Assembly (NCBI GenBank): GCA_022605405.1
Contig: JABYQQ010000015.1
Span: forward strand, 868,001-932,000
Direction of reading: 5' to 3'
Source: Earliella scabrosa
Taxonomy: Eukaryota > Basidiomycota > Agaricomycetes > Polyporales > Polyporaceae
Length of the DNA: 64,000 bases
Part shown: positions 55,700 to 64,000 of the stretch, in pieces
Layout of the letters: every line of letters starts with the position of its first letter
Position numbering within the stretch: the stretch's first letter is position 1
Made by a program: the position numbers and the translations under genes
The notes under the pieces: generated by a model
The model's input: only the letters and a program-made list of their open reading frames with translations
Databases searched by the model: none
Told to the model about the DNA's origin: nothing

Positions 55700-56263
55700 G
55701 TCCGCCTGTTTTTGTCCGCCACCTGGTCGACTCGGTCGTCCCGGATCGTAGTCGGTACCGTGGAGCTGGACCGCCGCCTCGGCCGCCTCAGCGGAGAGTG
55801 CGCTCTTGTCGTTCCTCGTCCTCATCGCAGAGCCGCTCGGGACGACGCCGCATTCTCCCTCGGGGCTGAGGCTGGCTCGCTGGGCGACAGGTACGGGCCC
55901 GGAGTCACCGTCGGGGACGGGCTCGCGAACTGCAGAGACGTGACGTCGGGGCGCTCGCCGCTGCACGTCGCCGTACTGAACGGCGGGGCGCGCGCGGAGA
56001 AGATGCTCCTTGAGGCAGGGGCCCTCGTGCATGTGCGCGACGCGCTACGGCACACCCTGATGTACAACGCGGCGCTGCAGGGGCATGAGGACGTCGTGGA
56101 TCCGCTGGTGCAGGCTGGCGCGAACTTGTGCGGCGCTGATGTGGAGGGCAAGTTCGTCGCGCTGGCTGTCAGGAAAACGGTGCATGCGGGGAATGAGGCT
56201 GCGTTGGAAGAAGGCGGGTGCGGATGTCGTCAACGTAGGTCTGTGGTGCCTTGGTCTGGCTGA
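55700..56263 (+). pseudogene. Ankyrin-repeat fragment, unit 1
   Basis: The open frame has ankyrin-like text: 'GRSPLHVAVLNGG' and 'KMLLEAGALVHVRDA', then 'AALQGHEDVVDPLVQAGANL'. It has no ATG at its start, no clear upstream exon and a Cys/Arg-rich end that does not fit the fold, so it looks like a fragment, not a whole gene. A more decayed copy lies about 3.4 kb downstream at 59240-59690. Its upstream part might be a first exon that I cannot recognise. Confidence 0.42.
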
Positions 56264-57292
56264 GGAAATGGGTGAGACGCGCCTTCGGACCGCAGTGACG
56301 CGCAGGACACCCGGCTCTGTTGTGCAGAGCGCTCCGGGAAGAGCGCCATGCACCTGGTGTTTTCAATTTTTCCTTCGTTTTTCAATTCCAAATATTGGTG
56401 CGCTTCCCCTCCTCTTCATAGTTCCCTGCTGATGCACGTCAAGTAAAGGCGCGCGAAGTCAGCTTCCACCAGGGGCGGTGGTGTAGGATTGCCGTTCCGC
56501 GGACCGCCGCTCTCACGTTATTTGCAGGTTTGTGCAACGAATGTGGGGCCCAGTCGATGCGCTGATCCATGTATGGACTTAATAAGAAGTGCCTACCATG
56601 GTTTTGAGCGCCGCGCCCAGAACTAATCACTACCACAACCCCAATCGGGCCAGCACGCAATACGGATTTGAAGTCGATCAAGGTCCTGAGGTTAGAGCAT
56701 ATAGTCATTGTTTGGGATGCCAAACAAATACCGAAGAGACAGGTCATCCGAACGAACCAAGTGACCATAACATCCCCTTTGTCCCGTACGTACTCGTGTG
56801 CGCCACGGTTCCATTCCGACCAGCCACGAATATTGGAACCCTTCTGCCGCTGCAGCCGACATTTTATGCGCTCCACTGATCTGTCTCCAGATGTGAAGGA
56901 TGGCCAAGTTGAATGATTTTCGTCCCAGGCGAACAAAGGTCAATCCGCAAGGGTTGTCATCTGGCCAGCGTTCTGGCAGCTTCGATTCCATGGTCTCTGT
57001 CATTGTCAATGGGATTGGGCCGGACATCGCCCTCAATCTTACGTCCACAACACCATGTGTTCATTTCCCTGCCACTGGGTGGCGACCCAAATCATCACTT
57101 TCACGCCGGAGGTTTGAACGCGGCATTGTCACCATAGGAGGCAAGTCACCGTTGCTCTTGTTGTCATGATTATGTGCTCATCGAGACTGGCTGCGGTATA
57201 TAAACCCCAGCGTACTACAAGCTCTCAAGCCAACACGGTGTCTTTCATCGTCGTTTTCCAACCGTCCCACTTCTCCTCTCACCAGCGTAACC
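56264..57292. other. Upstream flank of the first candidate pore-forming gene
   Basis: No gene is seen. The segment is duplicated at 59.7-60.68 kb and ends in the TATA box at 57197. Confidence 0.4.
57197..57204 (+). promoter_or_regulatory. TATA box
   Basis: The sequence tatataaa lies 89 bp before ATG 57293; the duplicate gene has atataaa at the same distance. Confidence 0.7.
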
Positions 57293-58594
57293 ATGGTCAA
57301 CGTCAAGACCTCCTGGACCGATCTTGATAACCTCGGCTGGAGCAAGAGCCGCGTCTTCAATGCCGTCAACCCTGTTCGTGACGGTACGATGGAGGGTCTG
57401 GGCGACATGGCCCTCAACGAAGCCTGGGCCGACGACTACGGGTGACCCTTCCCGCCTTTCCCACTTCTTATCTGCAAACAATGACGCTTCGTGACGCAGA
57501 TGGTACTGCTACAACGTCCTCAAGGGCGACCTCGTTGCGAAGGCTCCGGTCATCAGCGAGATCCCGGAGTCGGACTCGATCGCGTTCCAGTACGACAACA
57601 CTGGCAACGACAAGCCCTTCACCGACACCTGGACCGAGTCGTGGACGAACACGGAGTCCGCCAGTCTGGCCGTCAAGGATTCTGGTGAGCTCACTGACTT
57701 GATCATTCCGCCTCAGGGCGCTGACCGCTTCTCTCGGGGGATATACGTAGCTGCTATCCAGCTGAAGCAGTCGATCAGCATTGAAGGCATTTGCAACAGC
57801 GAGTTTGGATTTACGGTCTCTACCGAGTCCACCGAGACCCACACGGATGGGAGGGAGTACCAGCTCTCCCACACGTTCCCTATCGAGTGCGTTCACGAGT
57901 CACGCATCACTCTGAGGCACTGGGCTGATCAACGACTTGACATGTGAAGGGTGGGCCCCGGAGAGATCTTCAAGCTCGTCCGCGAGAAGCATGTGACTCT
58001 TGGAAGTCAGTTGTTCACCCAGGTCAGTGTCCCCGCCCAGCCTTGATACCTCGCGTCTATTTCTCCCGGCTTCCTGCTGCTGACAATGTAGTATGTAGGA
58101 TTACGGTCTGGATCGTACCAACAACTTGATTGGCAGTATGTTCTTCTCTCCTGACAGCTTATGGACATCGTGCTGACCCACGACTCGGAACAGCTAAGGG
58201 CAAGAAGTAAGCATTGAGCGTGTATCCACGATCACCGGCGCTGACCACGACATCTTTCTAACTGCCACTTCAGGTGGAAGGATCACTACTACTGGGTATG
58301 CGTCTGAGTCGTCTTTCATCCTCTATGCCACTCTGTTCTCATCCGCAATTCCAGGGCTTCTATCTGAACACGGAGCTGAACAACCCCTCGGGCACCATGT
58401 CTTGGATCGGCGAGACGAAGAACGTCGTCTTCAACTTCCACGTCGAGCGCACTCGCCCGGACGGCACCGTTGTCCACGAGCCCATAAGCACTGAGGCTCC
58501 CGGCAAGCTCAAGGTTTCCGCCGAAGCCGTCGTCGTCAAAGGCAAGGCTCCCGTTCCGGGTGTCTCCAAGGAGGGCGCGAACCTCAGCGTCTGA
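57293..58594 (+). CDS. Candidate aerolysin-like (ETX/MTX2-like) beta-pore-forming protein, copy 1
   Basis: ATG 57293; about eight exons with short introns (the first is 57442-57499), stop at 58592-58594, a product of roughly 260 residues. No signal peptide is visible. The middle of the protein alternates Ser/Thr with hydrophobic residues over long stretches ('FTDTWTESW', 'FGFTVSTESTETHT'), the pattern of the insertion strands of aerolysin-type pore formers. This is followed by a 'VGPGEIFKL' turn like that found after the amphipathic strands. Basidiomycetes do carry such proteins, often for defence against grazers. The call rests on pattern, not on a match I can verify; a structural beta protein without toxicity is possible. 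Confidence 0.55.
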
Positions 58595-59029
58595 GGCACG
58601 AAGCCTTGCGAAGCTGTAGTTACGATGATTCCACTAGAGTTTCCGAACAAGCCTCCGATTATCCAGTTCCCAGAGTTCGACTATGTGCCTATGAATGCCA
58701 TTCCGTTCTATCTATACTAGTAGCAGTGGGACAGTAGCACTAGTGTCTGCTCAGCACTATCCTGAGATGCAGGCACTGTATTGGACTTCCCGCTTAGATT
58801 GGTACAGCTCGTCCCCCCCATGCCGGACCGCGGCCCGAAAGTGCCGTCAAGTTCAACTCTGCTAAGCGCCCTGATTCATCCATGTTGGTGCGCACTCAGG
58901 TCATTAGGCCTTAGGGACGAGCCCGGACGACAGACTGGTCAAGGTCAGTTTGTTTTCATGCGCTCATGAACACTAAGATTATCTTCAGGCTTGGACTGCG
59001 TTGCACAGAACGGCGTCATACGCTCGTCT
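58595..59029. other. 3' flank of copy 1
   Basis: Resembles 62005-62450 after copy 2. No gene is seen. Confidence 0.35.
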
Positions 59030-59210
59030 AGCTAGTAGCACGCGAACTCGAATACGGTGCGGTCATCGCAAACAGTTCAACTCCAACGGAGAAAGCAACG
59101 GTGACCCACAAACGCGTCTCCGGCTACTCCCTGCACCTCATGATGTAAGTACTTGATGCGAAGTCTGCGAGCGGCGGACCTTCATTAGGTGTCGATCTCA
59201 CTGGACACGA
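59030..59210 (+). pseudogene. Relic of a C2H2 zinc-finger gene
   Basis: Nucleotides match 63755-63955 closely, for example 'acaaacgcgtctccgg', 'gtctgcgagcgg' and 'tcgatctcac.ggacac', but the start codon, several Cys codons and the frame are lost. It lies between the two units of the 3.4-kb duplication. Confidence 0.6.
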
Positions 59211-59239
59211 AGGCGGCAAAGAGGCGACTAGGCGACCGC

Positions 59240-59690
59240 AAGTACTGCGGAGTTAGACCGCTGCCTCGGAGTCTCTCGGAGTCCGCATCAACTGACTCGG
59301 GTAGCGCGCTTTCCCCGTTCATCAACCACCTTGCAGCCCCACGGAACGATGCGAACGATGTCGCGTTCTGCGTCGCAGCGGGGCGTCGTCACAGCGCTCA
59401 CCGCTCCACGTCGCCCCGCTGAACGGCGTGACGCGCGTGGGGAACATGCTCCCCGAGGGGACCTCGTGCACCCGCGCGCACAACGCGTTGGAGCACACCC
59501 TGGTGTACTGCGCGACGCAGCCGGGGCATGACCGTACGGAGGACGTCGTCGAGTTGCTGGTGAAGACGGCCGCGAACTTGGACGGCGTTGATGGCTCGCG
59601 GCGCTGGCTGAGGAAGGTGGTGCATGATGCAGGGGATGAGGATGCGTTGGAATAAAGCGGGTACAGACGTCGTCAACGTAGGTCTGTTCA
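59240..59690 (+). pseudogene. Ankyrin-repeat fragment, unit 2 (decayed)
   Basis: It matches 55760-56220 ('ctccacgtcgcc', 'gaggacgtcgt', 'ggatgag.tgcgttgga') with frame changes. On translation only parts such as 'EDVVELLVKTAANLDGVDG' remain. Confidence 0.5.
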
Positions 59691-60685
59691 AGTGCAGAGC
59701 GCTCTAGGGCGCCAGAACTCACGCACCGTGCACCTGCTCTTTTCAATTTTTCTTTCTTTTTCGTTTCCGATTGTCGGTGGGCTTCCCCTCCTCTTCATGT
59801 GTTCCCTGTCAAGTCAAGGCGCGCGACATCAGCGTCAACCAGGGGTGGTGGTACAGAATTGCCGTTCCGTGCGCCGCCGCTCTCACGTTATCTGAAGGTG
59901 TGTGGAACGACTGTTGGGCCCAGTCCGCTGATCCATGCATAGACTCAACGAGAAGTGCCACAAACCATGTTTTCGAGCGCCCCGCCCAGAGGCAATCACC
60001 ACCACAACCCCAATCGGGCAGGCGACCAATGCGTTCTCGAATCTTGGGGTTATAACATACTTATGATTATTTCTTGGGGTGTTAGGAAATGCGGAAAGGC
60101 CAAAACACCCCAACCAGTGTAGGGATCCTATCGTTATCCAGTACGTACTCTTGTCCACCAAAGTTCCATTCCCCGGCACTGGTCAAGACTCGTATTGGAT
60201 CGCTTTGTGCGCTGCCGACATATTCTGCGGCGCATGTCCTTCTGCCGCTCGTCCGCGTTCAGCCGATATCACACGCGCTCCACTGACCTGAAGGATGGCC
60301 AAAAAGAATGATTTTCGTCTCAGCCGAACAATGGTCAATCCGCAAGTGTCGTCATTCGGTCGGCGTTCTGGCAGCTTCGATTCCATGGGCTCTGTCAGTA
60401 TGGATGGGGTTGGGCAGGACAGCGCTCTCAATCTTACGTCCCCAAGGCCAGGTGTCCATTTCTCCTGCCATTGGGCGAATGTCCAGATCATGTTCGCCGC
60501 GTAGGGTTGAAGGCGGCGTTGTGACTAGAGGAGGTAAGTCGCCGTCGCTGTCGTTGTCATGATCATGTGCTCATCGAGACAGGCTACGGGATATAAACCC
60601 TAGAGGACAACCTCTCAAGCCAGCACGGTGTCCTTCATCGCTCTCATCTTCCAACAGCCTCACTTTCTCTCTAGCCAACGTAACG
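59691..60685. other. Upstream flank of the second candidate pore-forming gene
   Basis: A duplicate of 56.3-57.29 kb. No gene is seen. Confidence 0.4.
60591..60597 (+). promoter_or_regulatory. TATA box
   Basis: The sequence atataaa lies 89-95 bp before ATG 60686, as in copy 1. Confidence 0.7.
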
Positions 60686-62004
60686 ATGGTCAACGTCAAG
60701 ACCTCCTGGAACGACCTCTCCAACCTCGGCTGGAGCAAGAGCCGCGTCTACGATGCAGTCAACGCTGTTCGTGACGGTACGATGGAGGGTCAGGGCGACA
60801 TGGCCCTCAACGAACGCTTCGCCGACGACTACGGGTGATTTCTCCCGCCTTTTTCCCTCTTGCCTGTATGCACTGACACATCGCCATGTAGATGGTACTG
60901 CTACAACGTCCTCAAGGGCGACCTCGTTGCAAACCGTCCGGTCATCAACGAGATCCCGGAGTCGGACTCGATCGCGTTCCAGTACGACAACACCAGCAAC
61001 ACTAAGCCCTTCACCGACACCTGGACCGAGACGTGGAAGAACACGGAGTCTGCCACTCTGTCTGTCAAGAATGCTGGTGAGCCCGCTGACTCGAAAGCAG
61101 CCGGTATCCTGCCTCAAGGCGCTGATCGTTTTTCTTTGTCTCATATGTAGCTTCTATCGAGCTGAAGCAGTCTATCAGCATCCAAGGCATCTGCAACACC
61201 GAGTTCGGCTTCACGGTTTCTACCGAGTCTACCGAGACCCGCACGGATGGAAGGGAGTACACGCTCTCTCACACGTTCCCTATCGAGTGCGTCCGCTTTA
61301 CGCACACATTAACCACTTGAGGCACTGAGCTCATTGACGACTTGGCATTTAAAGGGTGGGCCCCGGAGAGATCTTCAAGCTCATCCGCGAGAAGCATGTG
61401 ACTCTTGGGAGTCAGTTGTTCACCCAGGTCAGTGCTCCTGCCCATATTAGTACCTCGTGTCTGCTTCTCTCGGCTTCACGCTCCTGACAACATAACATGC
61501 AGGACTACGGCCTTGATCGTAACAACAACTTGATTGCCAGTATGTGCTTGTTCGCCTGAAAGCTTCTGAACATCATGCTAATCTCGAGTGCATCGGAACA
61601 GCGAAGGGAAGGAAGTAAGCATCGAGCGTGTGTCCACGATTGCCGTCATTGACTGACCGTCTTCATCACCCCAGGTGGAAGGACCACTACTACTGGGTAT
61701 GCATCCCAGACCGACTCAAATCCTCCATGCTTCGTTCTCACCCGCCACTGCATTTTAGGGCTTCTATTTGAACACGGAGCTGAACAACCCCTCGGGCACG
61801 ATGTCTTGGATTGGCGAGACGAAGAACGTCATATTCAATTTCCGCATCGAGCGCACTCGCCCGGACGGCACCGTCATCCATGATCCCGTCGTGATCGGCG
61901 CTCAGGCTCCCGGCACGCTCAAGCTTTCTGCCGACGCCGTCGTCGTCAAGGGTCAGGCTCCCGTCCCGGGTGTCTCCAAGGAGGGCGCGAACGTTAGCGT
62001 CTGA
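60686..62004 (+). CDS. Candidate aerolysin-like beta-pore-forming protein, copy 2
   Basis: ATG 60686 and stop at 62002-62004, with the same exon plan and nearly the same length as copy 1. Differences are mostly single substitutions; the frame seems intact in all exons that I could follow, and the splice sites are kept, so both copies may be active. The Ser/Thr-alternating segments and the 'GPGEIFKL' turn are conserved, which suggests selection on the same fold. It lacks a visible signal peptide, like copy 1. The caveats on function are the same as for copy 1. Confidence 0.55.
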
Positions 62005-62897
62005 GGCACGAAGCCTTGCCACGAAGCTGGGGTTAATCTCCGACCCCATGATTGTAGAGTTCAAGTTTCCGAAATAGTCTCCAGTCTCCAATGTATTCAG
62101 TTACCAGAGTTCAACGAATATGTGAATGGCATACCGTTCGATTTGTACTGGTGGCAGTGGCTCTAGCACATGCTGCTCACTGTGCTATCATCGAGCGTAA
62201 GTTATGGACTTTCAGCCTGAGAGGCTTGGAGAGGCTCGCCCTGACCCAAGCTGCCGGACCGCGGCCCGAGGGAGCCGTGAAGTTCAACCACGCTAAGCGC
62301 TCACCGCCCAGCGTACCTACTTACCGTTTTCATCGCTACCTGCAATTCTTAGGGACGACAGACTTGTCAAGGTCCGTTCGTCTTCATGCTCATCTACCTC
62401 AGGATGATAAGGATACGATCATGATGTCGTCTCCAGCAAGCCATCGCGCAAGGTGACGTCCTACTCGTCACGGTTGAAGTCATGACCCCCTCTACTACGC
62501 CTCTACTCGCATCTGGTACAAAGTGTCCTTGCGGCGGGTGGAACGCCACAAAGTCCATCAACCCCAGGTTGGCTCGTTTCGTACTACGCCGCCCTCGCAC
62601 TGGAATGCATCGTGCTGACGCTCGCTTGAGCAGCACTAACGGTGACAGATGCAGAAACATGACGGTCGACTCTCTCCGAGGTCGGGCATGGAAGGGCGGA
62701 GATAGTGACTCATGTACGCGCGCAGCTTGGCCTCTGTTCGCCCCCGCAACGTCGTAGAAGAGTATAAAACGATTGCCTATACTCTCAATGCCCCCAGAGT
62801 CCGCTCACCAACCCACGCACACACAGTCGCAGTGAGCTCGGCTCTTCACCTCCTCTCCCCTCCCCGTGGTACTGACAACGTCTTCTCCGAACCAGAT
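62005..62897. other. 3' flank of copy 2 and upstream region of the next gene
   Basis: 62005-62450 resembles the 3' flank of copy 1. A 'gtataaaacg' at about 62761 is a likely TATA box for the small secreted protein gene. Confidence 0.45.
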
Positions 62898-63257
62898 ATG
62901 CAGCTCGCCAACTTCGTCCTCGCCGCCTCTGCGCTCTTCGCCTCCGCCGCGGCCTCGCCCGTGCGTCAGCCATCGTCCATCGAGGAGAACCCTGTCACGG
63001 TGAGTACGAACACAACTACCACTCTGAAGGACCGTCTCCTGACACAGGACTCACTTATTGCTCAGGCTACTGGCGTTTTCACCGTCTTCATGCCGGTCGC
63101 CACCGCGCCTGTCAACGCTGCGGGAGATATCCCGAAGGACATAGCGGAGGCTCTCGCTGGAGCCGCGGGCACCGCTGCTCTAGAGGCGAGACAGGACGAC
63201 ACGAACCCTCCTGTCACCTGCCTCCCACTCCCGCCGGTTGGCATCGTCTGCCTCTAG
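62898..63257 (+). CDS. Small secreted protein, unknown function
   Basis: ATG 62898. The N-terminus is a clear signal peptide ('MQLANFVLAASALFASAAAS', with a cleavage-like Ala-Ser). A donor at 63000 joins either to 63048 or to 63066; both keep frame, and the second has the better branch-point spacing. The mature part is about 55-65 residues, Ala/Pro-rich, with only two Cys near the C-terminus ('VTCLPLPPVGIVCL'). A TATA-like gtataaaa lies about 137 bp upstream. Small secreted proteins of this size are common in wood-decay fungi; no family is recognised. Confidence 0.55.
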   Translation: MQLANFVLAASALFASAAASPVRQPSSIEENPVTVSTNTTTTLKDRLLTQDSLIAQATGVFTVFMPVATAPVNAAGDIPKDIAEALAGAAGTAALEARQDDTNPPVTCLPLPPVGIVCL

Positions 63258-63750
63258 ATCCCGGTGACGCATTTGCTTGCCAGTGCTTGACCCAGCCGCT
63301 ACGAGGTGTGTACAGCCCTTGCCTATACCCGAAGATGGTGTGGTTGACGTTTGGTGTCACGGACGGTCTCGATTTGCAAGTTTCGAGCTCGCCGAAACTC
63401 GTTCTCGGAGGTTGCCTGATTAGTAGCTCTCACTGCGCAATGTTTAGCCACGCTCCTTACCATATCAATTCGTATCGTGTCCACTCATGCGAAAGGTGGA
63501 ATTGAAGGTCCTCACCGCGCTGCGCCGCGATTCCTGGTCTCCAAAGGAAAGATCGACTGAGGATCATTTTCTCCAGCATTTTTGGCAACAGAGACCTGCA
63601 CACTACGGTTACACCTGGAATCTTGGTTTCGGGTTTATCGGTCCGATCCCCGGATCTTCTCACGGTGACGACATTGATTTGGTCACTCGAAACACTGCAG
63701 TTCAGTGTTCACTTCGACGACACCTTCAAGCGATCCGGGTCGGTCAAACC
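63258..63750. other. Intergenic region
   Basis: 3' flank of the secreted protein and promoter of the zinc-finger gene. Nothing else is seen. Confidence 0.35.
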
Positions 63751-64000
63751 ATGTCTAGCACTCCACCGCGGATCCGAATTCGGTGCGGTCAATGCAAAGA
63801 AGAGTTTAACTCCAGAGGAGAAAGCAGGAACCACAAACGCGTCTCCGGGCACTCCATGAACCCCATGTACTGGTGCGACGTCTGCGAGCGGACCTTTCTT
63901 ATGAAGAACGAGCGAGCGGCCCATATCGATCTCACCGGACACATGAGATGGGGCTTGGGACCTGGGGTTTCACGGATCGGGCTCCAATTTGAATCTGAGC
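63751..64000 (+). CDS. C2H2 zinc-finger protein, 3' end outside window
   Basis: ATG 63751 starts 'MSSTPPRIRCGQCKEEF', with finger 1 (C-x2-C, 'HKRVSGH') and finger 2 ('WCDVCERTF...HIDLTGH'), in the same two-finger layout as the N-termini of copies C, D and F. The frame is open to the end of the window, so whether it ends in a RING cannot be seen. A decayed copy of the same segment lies at 59030-59210. It is probably another member of the C2H2-RING family. Confidence 0.66.
   Translation, partial: MSSTPPRIRIRCGQCKEEFNSRGESRNHKRVSGHSMNPMYWCDVCERTFLMKNERAAHIDLTGHMRWGLGPGVSRIGLQFESE

Larger units (their letters stand above)
55700..62450 (+). repeat. Tandem duplication of a ~3.4-kb unit
   Basis: Unit 1 (about 55.7-58.97 kb) and unit 2 (about 59.2-62.45 kb) match in order: ankyrin fragment, a shared ~1-kb flank (56390-57290 against 59770-60685), a TATA box, the candidate pore-forming gene, and a 3' flank (58.6-58.97 against 62.0-62.45). 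The offset is 3393 bp at the start codons. The copies differ at many positions, so the event is not recent. Confidence 0.8.

Overview
The window is nuclear DNA of a filamentous basidiomycete, most likely an Agaricomycete of the Polyporales type. Genes are intron-rich with short GT-AG introns of about 42-76 nt, the DNA is GC-rich, several promoters carry plain TATA boxes, and the gene families seen are typical of that clade: F-box families, a fused dioxygenase-P450 oxylipin enzyme, DUF1776, TLC, alpha-arrestin and KH proteins. The clade assignment is inference; no rRNA or other marker gene is present.

Layout. (1) 0-16 kb is a lineage-specific accessory block. It has two paralogous F-box genes (one cut by the window start), a Ser/Asp/Pro-rich repeat protein, and five minus-strand copies of one family that combines C2H2-like zinc fingers with a C-terminal C3HC4 RING, plus a broken sixth copy whose two halves lie in opposite orientation. 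(2) 16.5-22.8 kb has a RING/coiled-coil gene and two paralogous leucine-rich proteins that look like F-box proteins without an F-box. (3) 24-29 kb holds conserved housekeeping-type genes: an alpha-arrestin and a triple-KH RNA-binding protein. (4) 30-35 kb has a poorly resolved gene, a roughly 1 kb inverted-repeat element filled with GGCGGT motifs, and an F-box gene. (5) 36-41 kb is one large linoleate dioxygenase/P450 gene. (6) 41.6-49.9 kb holds a cyclic phosphodiesterase, a gene of unknown family, a DUF1776 protein, a TLC membrane protein and a macro-domain protein. (7) 50.7-64 kb is again accessory: an F-box gene, a frameshifted paralogue of the 43 kb gene, a C2H2-RING copy with a damaged RING, and a tandem duplication of about 3.4 kb that carries an ankyrin fragment plus a candidate aerolysin-like pore-forming gene in each unit. 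A small secreted protein and the start of another zinc-finger gene close the window.

Taken together the accessory parts are dominated by putative ubiquitin-ligase components (RING proteins and F-box substrate receptors) multiplying and decaying side by side, next to tandem candidate pore-forming proteins. The most notable system is the C2H2-RING family: a conserved architecture, zinc fingers split by introns at a constant position between the Cys pair and the His pair, a conserved RING tail, and copies in every state from intact to relic.
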